Source: Siderastrea siderea (taxonomy: Eukaryota; Cnidaria; Anthozoa; Scleractinia; Rhizangiidae). Taken from it: DNA of 64,000 nucleotides. Where the stretch lies: the NCBI GenBank assembly GCA_964030785.1, contig OZ034971.1, positions 35,281,804 to 35,345,803 of the forward strand, in the 5' to 3' direction. Shown here one piece after another: positions 54,624-64,000 of the stretch. Under the pieces are notes generated by a model that worked only from the letters and a program-made list of their open reading frames with translations, was not told the origin of the DNA and did not search any database. How positions within the stretch are numbered: the first letter of the stretch is position 1; each line of letters begins with the position of its first letter. Made by a program: the position numbers and the translations under genes.

Positions 54624-56330
54624 GATCGGAAGTCCAATCAGAAGTCCAACTGCCTAACAACGGCGCCACCACTCCTTACTGATTCATTAGAAATAATCAC
54701 AATCATAATCATAATAATTATTTTTACTATTACTATTATTATTTTGAATTACGTTACATGCCCACTGTAAATTATACGCAATTCGGTGATTTGATTTGAT
54801 TTGATTTGGGTACTTGGGAATGAAAACGTTTTGTCACGCAGTTGCCCTGTCTAATTTTTTTAGGCAACCAAAAACCGTATTTGCTAGCTGCAGAACAAAA
54901 GCATGTATGATTATTTCAGTGGATTCTTTTTGTTTTGATAATCAATGGATTTGAAACTTGTATAAATTGTGTGCGTAAGTGTGCATAGCTTTTGACACTG
55001 GGGCTAATCTCGACCCAGTTCTCCCGCGTCCACTTCCAAAATGGCGGATAAACACTACAAATGAATCAAAGCTCGGAGTTGTCTTCTATGTCATGAAATC
55101 CACTCTAAGGACGTGCGTTGTACTTCTGATGAAACCTGCGTATCGTATAAACTTTCTACACCGAATGAGTCCGATTATTTGCATCCAGCGATGAGTATTC
55201 CTGCTGAAAGACTCGATAGAAGACTGAACTGCCAAAGAGCGGTTCCAGAACATTTTCCTATTACATAGGATCATGTAGGATGATGGTTGGATGATGGACT
55301 CGTCTGTAAACCAATGCAGAATCATCAGGCAATGAGGTTTTATCATCAGGCAATGTGATTTGACGGCAGGATGGTTTTATTCGCACGATTTCGAGAAATA
55401 TATGGGTTTTTTGGAATACCTTGGAGAAATTACTTTCCCCTAGGACGAGCCAAGGACCTTTAAAAAAGCTAGGTAAGTAAAGCCAGGCTATGTTTGGAAG
55501 AATTGTCAGTATAACTTAAGTGTAACAGTCCATCTACTCAGTTGTTTGAGTGCAAACAAGCTTTATAGTATTGTATATTTACCTTTCAAATAAAGCAAGA
55601 TTGGTTTCTTGTACTGATTTTGCAGTTCTGCGGCAGTTTAACAGTCTCAAGTAGAGTTTAAAAGCAAAGTTACTGTTTCTCACAGATTTTGTAAATAAAG
55701 TAGGCCTGACCAAATCAAGTTGAAGTGTTTGAACACAAATAAAGCTATGATGGCTGTTAAATTATTACTTTTGACAATATGTGAGTTATGTGAGGGTGTG
55801 ACTGCAAATGGGTCTTAAAAGCCCCTAAAAAATAAATGGGCCAAATTTTTCTCAATTGATTTGGATTCTACTTACATTGGGGTAACTCCTGATAGAAGAA
55901 TCAATTTTAGCTAGTTTGGCAGTTAAAAAATATAAAGGTGTGAACTTTGGCAAATTTGGGTAGAGGTTTTCACTTCAAAATCTGGCCAAAACTAGTGCCA
56001 GACCCCAGACTGCCAGATCCCTCTATGCCAAATCCCTACATATGAACTGAAAGAGTATTTATAGTAGAAACACACCATACCATTAATGAGTCCAAAGGAT
56101 TTTTAGTTTTGTTTTTATTGAACTCTAAAACTACTCCTTAAAAAACAAGATTTTCAGAGAATTGAAGGCCCCAGATGGGACCCCCCCTGAAATTTTTCAA
56201 CCAAAAGTTAGAAAACAAAACCAAATTGGCTTTTGGAATATCTCATCAAGGCTAACTTCTGCAGCAAGTTTCATCGAAATCGGTTGACCCCCATTTCCAA
56301 CCTCTGGAACACTTTCTCAGGCAATGACAC
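54624..56330 (-). repeat. Right arm of the 1.7-kb inverted repeat
   Basis: Reverse complement of 50942-52653. Beyond GACAC (56330) similarity continues weakly: GAGTGTTT and GGTAAATTAGCCACC near 56370-56412 versus GGTAAACTAGCCACC at 50891. Hence the TTAA seen at both arm ends is part of a diverged longer repeat and not a target duplication. Confidence 0.95.
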
Positions 56331-56656
56331 TTAAATAGCTCATTTGCTCTAATGAATAGCAAACACTCAAAATGTCAACTTTTGAATTAGTTTGTGGTGG
56401 CTAATTTACCATGTCAAACCAGCTGATGAATCCAGATTTTGCAAATCATTTTGTTGCATTGTTATCTTGCATTTTAACAAATAGGACTAAATTTACTTAT
56501 ATAAATCAAACTATGTATCAACTAGCCTGCAAACTTTTTACTTTCCCCTTTTCATGTCTGCAAACAATTTATTTGGGCTTTTTTGATTTTGCAAACAATT
56601 TTTTTCAGGATTTTTCATCCCCCCCCCCCTCCAAAAAGATAATGGTCCGTCCCTAA

Positions 56657-58422
56657 GGCCGAGGTGATTTTCTTAGAAACACTTTGGATATAAGTATCCC
56701 TGTTTAGGTTTTCTTCGGTACTAATACTGACTGATTCGTTGAAGTGAGAGAAGTAAGAGTAAAGTAAAGTAAGAGGAGGGCCGTGAAAGAAATGAACTTA
56801 CCTAGCTTTGACTTGTGGTTGTCGACACAAAATCCAGTCTTATTATAAGGTTTAGAGTCAGTTCATTATATTAATTAGTAGATATCCACTTGTTAACCAA
56901 CAGTTTAAAAAAAAAAACAATTGTAGATGAGACAATCATTGAGTCGGCATGATGTCTGTTTTATTCCTGGCAGCATTCTTGATACGTAATTTGGTAATTG
57001 ATGTTGGCATCGTTAGTGTACATTCAAGGAAGAGAAAATAAAAGCCGCCGGGGTAAACTCTTTTTATATTCGGGCCAAAAATAAAATCGGCTTGGAGTGT
57101 GCCACATTTAAGGTCTTTAAGGAACTTTCTATTCATGTGGATTTGGATCGGTTAATGAGGCAAGTTTGAGCACTCGTAGGAGCAAAAGTCCCATTAATTC
57201 GGTTTTAAAAAAACAACTAATTTTAGACAAAAGAAAATCATGATCGACTCTCTGTATTTGTCTCTATTAGGGACACCAAATCTTGTCCCCGATGGTGTCC
57301 GTTAAAACTAGAGCGGTTCCTACTTTGTGAATAAAATCATAAAGAGTGACCACTCAACTTAAAGCTACCAGGTGGTGGTTGGTACTCAGTCAGTGAAATT
57401 TACGTCCGTTCACGTCGGTTCTAACTTGTGCGGAGTCTGCGAAAACATGGAAACTAACACGCAAAAGCTTTCCTAAAGATAAGATGTCACGACAAAGAAA
57501 CAGTCCTTCTCAAGACTAAACTCATCCGGATCGGACGATCATACTTTACTGACTTATGATATGGCTCCTGGGTTCCTGGGTTTAAGTTGTTCTCTTCTCT
57601 AATAATTAGGGAAGGCAGCTTAGTCCGTCGGGCAGGATCCGCCGTCACGTGAACGCCCTTAAGTCTAAAGCTGTTCTCTTCGTCCTCGTCCTAGGTGGCA
57701 TCAAGAGAATTCCTGAATTCGATCTTAACGCAGAGCATGAGTGTTCCCTTACCCCTGAATAACAGTTACAAAGATACTCTGGTGCGCCAACCCCTTGAAT
57801 TACCTCACTGACGCAGTCATTAAATTTTTAAAATCAATACAGCGAGTAAAGGTTCGGTGTAATGTGACTGTCATATGTGATGGAACAAACGGGCCTGCAT
57901 GGCGGCTCTATTTTGCAGGATGTGTTAATTTTAGCTTATTAATATGTAAGGCACGTAAGCCATATTGGAGACTATTACAATACACTGACAATAGTGAACG
58001 CGAGCCATAATAAATGCGTGAATTTCAGCGAACTAGCGTCTACGTTGTCCCTTTAGTTAGATTGTTTCTTATACGTCCGTACGATTTTTATTCACGAGTT
58101 GAGTAGTGTCAGAAAACGAACGAGTGAGCGTAGCGAACGAGTGAGTTTTCTGATACGTATCAACGAGTGAATAAAAATCGTACAAAGCATTTTCCATGCT
58201 GTAATGTGTTTATTTCATAGGTAGTGAGATTTTCTTTTTCGTGTAGTACTGAGTAGACAAATTTATTTGCACAAATAAATTACACTGTAAAACCATTCAA
58301 GTGCTCAACAACTGAGTAAATCAAACATCTGCAGCACTCAAAATTTTTCATTAAAGTCAAATGTCTATTAATAAAGGAAGCCATGCCAATAACAAAGTTA
58401 AGTCAAGAAGATAAGTCACAAT
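56657..58422. other. Non-coding region
   Basis: No gene supported. Contains a hairpin at 58079-58183. Confidence 0.4.
58079..58183. repeat. 105-bp hairpin
   Basis: GTACGATTTTTATTCACGAGTTG pairs with CAACGAGTGAATAAAAATCGTAC. Inside, TCAGAAAACGAACGAGTGAG pairs with a copy of itself inverted (CTCACTCGTTCGCTACGCTCACTCG on the other strand). Confidence 0.85.
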
Positions 58423-59600
58423 TTATTCATCATCAGAGTCACTTTCCAGTTCCAAAGGCCTTAGACGTTTCCATCGCACCGCTTCGGGGCTTGACGGATT
58501 TGTAGAAAGCGTCGGAGACTGATTTAAAGTGTTAATGTTGATGGGGAAATTGCCACCTTGAATAACTGCGCCACTGAATAGTGCCATGGACTGCTACTTA
58601 CCACCATTCTGAGAGTCGGAGGACGGCGTACAAGCTGTTTCAGAAGAGGACGAAGCTGTGGTACCAGCCATCACACTGCTCAGCACTATTGACATGTGCA
58701 TCTGCTGCTTCGTTGAAACAGTGCTGTAATTTTCTATGCTCTTCAAATTCTTATGGCCAGATAGTTGTGCAATTTTTGTAGGTGTTCACTTAGCGTCTGG
58801 ATCATTGTCTTTCTGCCGCTGTGATTTCGAAGCCTGTCGTTTTCAATTCCTGCTTTCTGAACCATAGCTAACCATGGTCTTCATTAAACCATTGAGTTTG
58901 TTTTTGCTTACAGCACCGGATTTGAACCAGCCTTTTGTTGCGAGCGAGTCCGTCTTCAAACCGTTGTTTACAGCCAAATAAAAGGGAGAATCATCTTGAT
59001 TCATTTCCTCAGGTCTCTTCCTGGCAAAATATTTGTAGACCGCGACAGGATCTCTTTCAGTTCCGTCGGTCACAAACATTTTCGACGGTACGGTTCTGAC
59101 ATCGCTGCAGTCTGATCCCGTTCTAGTTTTTGTTTGTCTTTCATTGAACTCCAAGTACTCGACTCCGCTTGCCGTTTTCTGTAGCTTTACATCTCCCCAG
59201 CACATATCACGATGTTCTTGGCACCCACGGAGTCCGAAGTGAAGAGTGTTGTTTAGCCAGAGCGTGTTTAAAGCTGCCTCTGGACTACACATACCGAGCA
59301 AACCCTTCTCGTACCTGATATTTTCAACTCTTCGCTTGTCAAAGCTACCGACGCTTTGGGTTTATTTCCTTTACCTTGCTTCTTTAGCTGTTTTTGTTTG
59401 GACTGAAGAACTTTCCTGGTTTTCTCAAACACCAAGTCGTTGATTATGCTTACAGAATAGCTCTTTTTCTTCAGGTGTCTTTCGAAGCTAGCCACTAAAC
59501 TTCGAAGAGAAGTCGGTTCGTATTCATTGCCATCTTTGGTGCGGACGGAGATGATGAATTGGCTGATGTATTCATTCAGCTCTTCCCCCCCTAGCAGAGG
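58423..59600 (-). pseudogene. Crypton/DUF3504-like tyrosine recombinase-derived gene, frameshifted
   Basis: Minus strand. The main exon runs from about 59600 to a donor at 58602 (GGTG|GTAAGT). A last exon, 58556-58423, restores the frame and ends in ELESDSDDE. Order: ELNEYISQFIISVRTKDG and EPTSLRSLVASFERHLK (N-terminal SAM-like part); NTLWLNNTLHFGLRGCQEHR (first catalytic Arg); YLEFNERQTKTRTG; ERDPVAVYKYFARKRP; then, in other frames, NHSGRKTMIQTL (HxxR) and QLSGHKNLKSIENYS (His and Tyr nucleophile). All four catalytic positions survive, but three frame breaks separate them: a 1-nt shift near 59310, a 10-nt ATGGTTAGCT-type duplication near 58858, and a small deletion near 58780. Such domains derive from Crypton transposons and are often host-fused. 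Dead here. Confidence 0.82.
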
Positions 59601-59619
59601 CCCCTTTTCCTTTGAATTC

Positions 59620-60430
59620 GCTGAGCTGACGGACGGGACGAAAAGGGACCTCTGCCATGGGCATTCTCGTCCCCAGAGCTACGCGGCTTTTTTTAAATTT
59701 ACGTCTCTTGTAGCTCTGGTAACGGCCAAAAATTAATTTTTTTTGATTGGCTGATTCAAACTGTATGCGCAATAACGTTAACATTTTTTGGCTTCTACGC
59801 ATAACGTTTTATTTCCGGTTGAATTAATCAGGACATTGATCAATTTCCACGCAAAGAATGTGGCTTTGGGCAGATTAGGCGACCAAATTTTGCTGTGTGG
59901 CTAAGCACGTAAGAATTCAAAGTGTTAGAGATTGTCGCTAAATACCAGCGATTCTTTCTCGCTACAGCATTTTCTACAAAACTACAACTTGTCCTTAAAT
60001 AAACTTACGTGTAACTGTTTCATCAACTTTTGTAATGACCTCTTGATGTTGATGTTTAAAAACTTGGGGGCCAAATTCTTCTGGAAATTTTCGATGGGGT
60101 AAAACGTAATACAATGTAGCATTTAGTGGCGAAACGATAAGTACACAGTTGACATTCTCACACATCAGAAACCAGACGAATGTAATTAAATAACTGTACA
60201 ATTCAGTATAACGCAAATGCAATACCTTTATTCAGGCAAGATACAAATCCAAAGCCCGTGAGCAAAATGCAGGGACAATCGTTCTTCTGAACAACTACGG
60301 CACGAAGGCAGCTTTTTAAGTTTGTTCCTTTCAAAGCTCCAGGTTTTCCGCTAATTGCAGGACATTTAGAGGGTCCGAACAGCCCTTCTATGACTCGATT
60401 GATAGGAATTCAAATTTCTCGGCTGTTGTC
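59620..60430. other. Non-coding region upstream of the recombinase relic
   Basis: No supported gene. Confidence 0.4.
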
Positions 60431-60455
60431 AGAATTGTCATGCCCAGAGCTCCAG

Positions 60456-62192
60456 ACACAGCGGCAAAATGAGTGCGCGTGCGCTAACTCGTTCCCGCCA
60501 TTTTCGCGGGCGGGCGCAAGCAGAGAGACTGGATTCAAGAGAAACCATTCGGGAGAAAATGGTGGCAATTCAAAAATTCCCGTCATATGTTTTCTTTTCG
60601 CGGAGATAAGGCCGTCGCGAAACAGATAAGGTTTTCACCATGAAGACACTTCCTAGAGAGACTCTTCTTCCACATATCTTTTTTAGCAAACTAATTGTCT
60701 TCGCCACCATAGTAAATTTTTCGCTCGAAGTCAATGGCTCGTAAGTGAAAGATGAATTGTGTCAGATAACTTTATACTTTTGCCGTAGCAGTGCTAGCTT
60801 TCGCTTTTTCTAAAGGTAAATTACTTAGCTGTTGTTTAAGGGCTAAAACGCGGGATAAGCCAGTTTGCAAGAAAAAGATGATTGAAAAAGCTGGTAGTCA
60901 AAATTAAATCCACAGAAAAACTCGCCTGAAATTCAGGCTATAAAGCGAAAACAACATGCGGACCGCTGAGGAAACGACACTTGCTTGCTTTATTCATCAC
61001 GAAGTCTAAAACTGATTCTGACTTATACGTCGTTCTAAGGTGCCTAATTAACTTGAATTGGCATGATAGCTGCAGGAATAAAATTCTGAAACCTTTAGGC
61101 AATTATTGGGAAGTCTTATTTTTTCCTAGGCTCAGTTTCCATGCTAAACAAGGTGTCCTTAGTCACAACTCAAACTTGCAATCAATCGACTTTTTACAGA
61201 CAGAGAGCAAAGAGAGGAAAGTTTGTTATTTTAAGAAGCTTTTTAATAAAGCAATAAAAGCGAGAACTACTCTAGAATCACCGAACAGAAAAGGTTTATA
61301 TAATTGGCGAAGTTGAAATTATTAAATAAATGTGCAAAATATAATCTTCGATCACGGCGTTCCGGCATCACACCGCACCACTGGAAGAGTTTATCCCCGG
61401 CTACGAATCTATAAATTAAAATTTAAATGATTTAGGAAATAAATTCCTTGCAAAAAGAAAGAAACTATAATCGCTCATGATTCTAAGAGCTAAAGCATGC
61501 TGAAGGTTTATTTCATACAAGCCGAAAATAAGGCGATTAAAAAAATTGTGATCCATGCAGCTGTTTATAACTGATGCGTGACAATCTTTCTTTCTTGGCA
61601 AGCGCTCGTAACACAATCTACCATGTATCGGTGCTAAAGTGACCTCAACTTGAATTTGCCAGATCATCCCAAAACGGCGAAAGGTCTTGATGGAACTGGC
61701 TGTTTTCGCAGCACTCGTGATCGTAAACAGGTTTTAGGAAGACGAGCAACTGTTGTTGTTTTTCCGAATTTGATTTTAGTGCGGTCCATTGGAAGTTAAG
61801 CAACCCGAGTGAACTCTTCTGATACATTAAAGGAATAATCTATGGAGACACAATAGAGTTTTAGTCTCGGTCTTCTCTCTCTTCATGCATTTTTATCAAC
61901 GCGCTGCATCCAACACAAGCCACACAATAAGCTTAATCAAACACTCGCGGCTCCGAACTAATCATGAACTAAACTTTTGTTGCAAGCACCAAACCCTTAA
62001 TGCAAAGTACAACAAGTTTCAAACCCTTTCAGCAAAACCAACCTCACCTCGCTGACTCTTTCTTTCTGGTTACGAACTACACAAAACTGGAGCCTTCTCT
62101 GTTATAACAGCTTTCTGATCATAACCGGAAACAAGAAAATGACCGGAAGCCCGCAAAAAAGCCGAGCATGCGCACTCATTTTGCCGCTGTGT
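60456..62192. mobile_element. 1.7-kb unit with 36-bp TIRs and 11-bp flanking direct repeats
   Basis: ACACAGCGGCAAAATGAGTG CGC at the left and its reverse complement at the right. Outside them CAGAGCTCCAG (60445-60455) and CAGAGCTCCAC (62193-62203) form an 11-bp direct repeat with one mismatch. Duplications of 9-11 bp are typical of Mutator-like elements. No transposase seen. A gene-like 5' exon lies inside (60640-60740). Confidence 0.5.
60640..60740 (+). CDS. Possible first coding exon with signal peptide
   Basis: ATG at 60640 opens 33 codons (MKTLPRETLLPHIFF, then SKLIVFATIVNFSLEVNGS) and stops exactly at a consensus donor (GTAAGTG, 60741). The hydrophobic core and VNG-S end look like a secretory signal. 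The 5' flank (60450-60635) is GC-richer, as in a promoter. Downstream exons were not recognised; the frame at 60981-61316 does not obviously join. Confidence 0.4.
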
Positions 62193-62257
62193 CAGAGCTC
62201 CACGGACTAGAATAGAGCAGGCGCAATAGCACCTTAACGAATTAGACATGCGCTAAC

Positions 62258-62282
62258 GGATGTCGTGAATTTCACGACATCC
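62258..62282. repeat. 25-bp perfect palindrome
   Basis: GGATGTCGTGAA-T-TTCACGACATCC: 12-bp arms around one base. Confidence 0.9.
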
Positions 62283-62332
62283 GGTAATGGCTGATACCCA
62301 ACCTCGTCCCCAGGGTCTTCTCGCTTTTCAAA

Positions 62333-62524
62333 ATGGCGGCGGCTCGGGAGAAGACCCTGGCACACAGCAGATCACGTGCCTCCAACGAGGATGGAGATGT
62401 ATTCAAAATGGCGGCTACGGCGTGGAAAAGGGTGAGAAGAACTGGGTACGAGATGCTAGAGGATGCTAAGGTGAAGATAAACAAAATGGCGGAAAAAGCT
62501 GAAGTTCAGTTCAAGAAAAAATAG
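62333..62524 (+). CDS. Hypothetical 63-residue ORF with three in-frame CAAAATGGCGG starts
   Basis: MAAAREKTLAHSRSRAS...; a basic, Ala/Lys-rich peptide ending VQFKKK. Three ATGs (62333, 62408, 62486) are each in the same CAAAATGGCGG context and in the same frame. This is also the core of a YY1 site. The 5' part folds as CCAGGGTCTTCTC...GAGAAGACCCTGG, so it may be a dispersed repeat and not a gene. No homologue recognised. Confidence 0.25.
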   Translation: MAAAREKTLAHSRSRASNEDGDVFKMAATAWKRVRRTGYEMLEDAKVKINKMAEKAEVQFKKK

Positions 62525-62529
62525 GAAAA

Positions 62530-63110
62530 ACAGACACGTTTTGCAAGTAAGAGTCTGAGGAATACGGCAAAGTGTTAGAGGTCTTGTTTTTGCTGTTCAT
62601 TGTTTCTTTTTTGTTATTTTGAAGTTAAGAATAATGGGTTTGAGCGTACTCGACTGCCGAACTCCGTAACCGCTAGTTGATTCAATGTTGCTCAAATGAA
62701 CATATTATATTTTTGATTCATGAGGCTTTAGGCAATAAATTGTCTTATCGTTACATTGTTACAAATCTGTCCTTCTTAAATATTGTTATAAATCCGTCCT
62801 TCTTAAAATTATTTGCTTCAGCTTTAGACTTTTAAAATATATCAGGCTCAGATTAAGCTTGAAACATAAATCTTATGGAGTGAGCTTAGGCCTTAAATAA
62901 AACTAGTGCTTCAAAATATTTATTCTACATGATTAAACACTAGAACTGAGGAGATTGTGAGACTGTAAACAATGGAAAAATAAAGCATTTTAACAGTTCT
63001 GGGGATAATATTTCCAGGTTTGAAAAAATTTTCTGCTCAACAAAACAATCAATTGAGTAACCTGCAGCTGGGTGAAGTTTGAAAGGGTTTCAAAAATAGA
63101 AATGGGAAAG
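62530..63110. other. Non-coding region
   Basis: AT-rich; contains a short duplication (ATCCGTCCTTCTTAAA, about 62775-62810). No gene. Confidence 0.4.
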
Positions 63111-63119
63111 AGAGGATTG

Positions 63120-63565
63120 AACTCACCTGAGGGAGTAATCCACAAGTGATGGAATAGTACAACTATTACGGAGTAATAAACAACTGACGGAATTATCATC
63201 CAACTGACTGAGTGTAACACAACTGACCGAGTCTGAGACAACTGACTGGGTAATACACAACTGATCGAGTAATGCACAACTGACAGAGAAGTACACAACT
63301 GACCGAGTAATGCACAACTGATGGGGAAGTACACAACTGACTGAGTAATACATAACTGACAGCATTATCATGCAACCCACTGAATGACACAGAACTGGCA
63401 GAAAAATGCACAACTGACCAAGTGATGCCCAACTTCCAACTGCAACTTGCAACATGCAACTGACAGAAAGGTTACACAAGTGACTAAGTAATGCACAACT
63501 GATGGGGTAATACACAACTGATAGAATTATCGTACAACTGACCGTGTGATACACACAGGACCTTC
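63120..63565. repeat. Minisatellite, unit about 18 bp (GAGTAATRCACAACTGAC)
   Basis: Around 24 degenerate units. The 18-bp period keeps several minus frames open (Ser/Val/Cys/Tyr-rich, up to 162 residues). Those are repeat artefacts. Confidence 0.92.
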
Positions 63566-63629
63566 GCATCAAATTCCCTACTCCTCGGGCAAGGAAAATG
63601 CATGAAGCCAAATGTCTGAGGTATGCCCA

Positions 63630-63665
63630 GAGGGAAGTTGAAGATTCGAATTGATCAGCACATAT
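63630..63665 (+). repeat. Diverged end of the TGCGCCGATC foldback family
   Basis: AAGTTGAAGATTCGAATTGATCAGCACAT parallels the right end of the element at 31883-32357 (TTGAACTTTCGAATTGATCGGCGCA). The partner end is not in view. Confidence 0.5.
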
Positions 63666-64000
63666 CCTTAAGTTACAAAATTTAGGATGACTCGTTATTT
63701 CTTTGAATCTCTGTTGTAACTTTTAGTGGATTTGTGTGGTGTTCTAATTGGATCTGCAAACCCTTTTTATTTGGCTTAGGTCGACATGAGAGTAGTTTTA
63801 AAGTAGAGACATGAGATGGGAAATCATTCTAAGAGACCATCAAAAACTGATATCCACATAAGAGCACCCCAGATTGATAGCAGTCAATTATGATATTCCT
63901 TTCCTTGTTCTTAACTTTAAGCCCCGATATCAACAAACATGTTCTCCTCACTATTCTCCGTAAATGTCTTATGGTACTACTTGAGAGAATTCACATAAAC
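63666..64000. other. Nothing recognised
   Basis: AT-rich tail of the window without a frame or motif. Confidence 0.4.

Larger units (their letters stand above)
49643..56653. mobile_element. 7.0-kb composite structure with TAA flanks and GGGACGGACC termini
   Basis: The left end TAA|GGGACGGACCATTAT..TTTTTGGAGGGGG (49640 on) is matched inverted at the right (..CCCCCTCCAAAAAGATAATGGTCCGTCCC|TAA, ending 56656). Just inside, both ends have (T)n runs with GCAAACAATTTTTTT and GACAAAC/CAGACA words. Between them lie a 1.7-kb inverted repeat and a 2-kb centre. The TAA flanks and GG termini suit PIF/Harbinger. It may be one large element or two same-family MITEs bracketing another element. Confidence 0.55.

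Noticed and set aside
50938..56334. TTAA at both outer ends of the 1.7-kb inverted repeat as a target duplication
   Set aside because: Weaker inverted similarity continues beyond both TTAAs (GGTAAAYTAGCCACC), so they belong to the repeat itself.
63120..63565. CRISPR-like array
   Set aside because: Degenerate short units without unique spacers, and the genome is eukaryotic.
63123..63611. 162-residue Ser/Cys/Val-rich minus frame
   Set aside because: Made by the 18-bp minisatellite, whose period is a multiple of three.

Overview
This is a eukaryotic window. It is AT-rich, with long introns, consensus GT/AG splice sites, many simple repeats and a dense layer of DNA-transposon relics. The tRNA-derived SINE heads, the foldback repeats, the divergent rhodopsin-like GPCR, the Crypton-type recombinase relic and the integrin beta gene together suggest an anthozoan cnidarian, most likely a stony coral. 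That assignment is inference from remembered repeat families, not a search.

Left part (1-20 kb): simple repeats; a 4.0-kb transposon-like unit with TTAA flanks (3208-7247); then three diverged tandem copies of a 1.8-1.9-kb block (about 8980-14530). Each block carries a CCAAT/promoter region, a 5'UTR exon with a GTAAGT donor, an intron, an acceptor and the first codons of a GPCR. Only the last copy runs into an intact receptor (14530-15693, +). A GGCCCAG/TAA foldback MITE, a 215-bp tandem duplication and a 2-kb GGTGAT satellite follow.

Middle (20-34.5 kb): a minus-strand integrin beta-like gene that can be followed exon by exon from signal peptide (34457) through a PSI domain to the end of the VWA (beta-I) domain (20289). 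I could not find hybrid, EGF or transmembrane exons; the satellite begins just past the last exon found. Its introns hold tRNA-like SINE heads, two non-LTR retrotransposon relics, a PIF/Harbinger-like MITE nested in one of them with both target duplications preserved, and two further foldback elements.

Right part (34.5-64 kb): mostly non-coding sequence with several perfect or near-perfect hairpins; an intact intronless TMEM45-family coding region (46642-47505, -); a 7-kb composite structure (49643-56653) containing a nearly identical 1.7-kb inverted repeat around a degraded minus-strand ORF; a frameshifted but spliced Crypton/DUF3504-like tyrosine-recombinase gene (58423-about 59600, -); a 1.7-kb unit with 11-bp flanking direct repeats that contains a signal-peptide exon; and an 18-bp-period minisatellite at the end.

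The host genes (integrin, GPCR, TMEM45) are membrane proteins with no evident operon-like or pathway relation. Most of the window is best read as transposon-driven remodelling around them.
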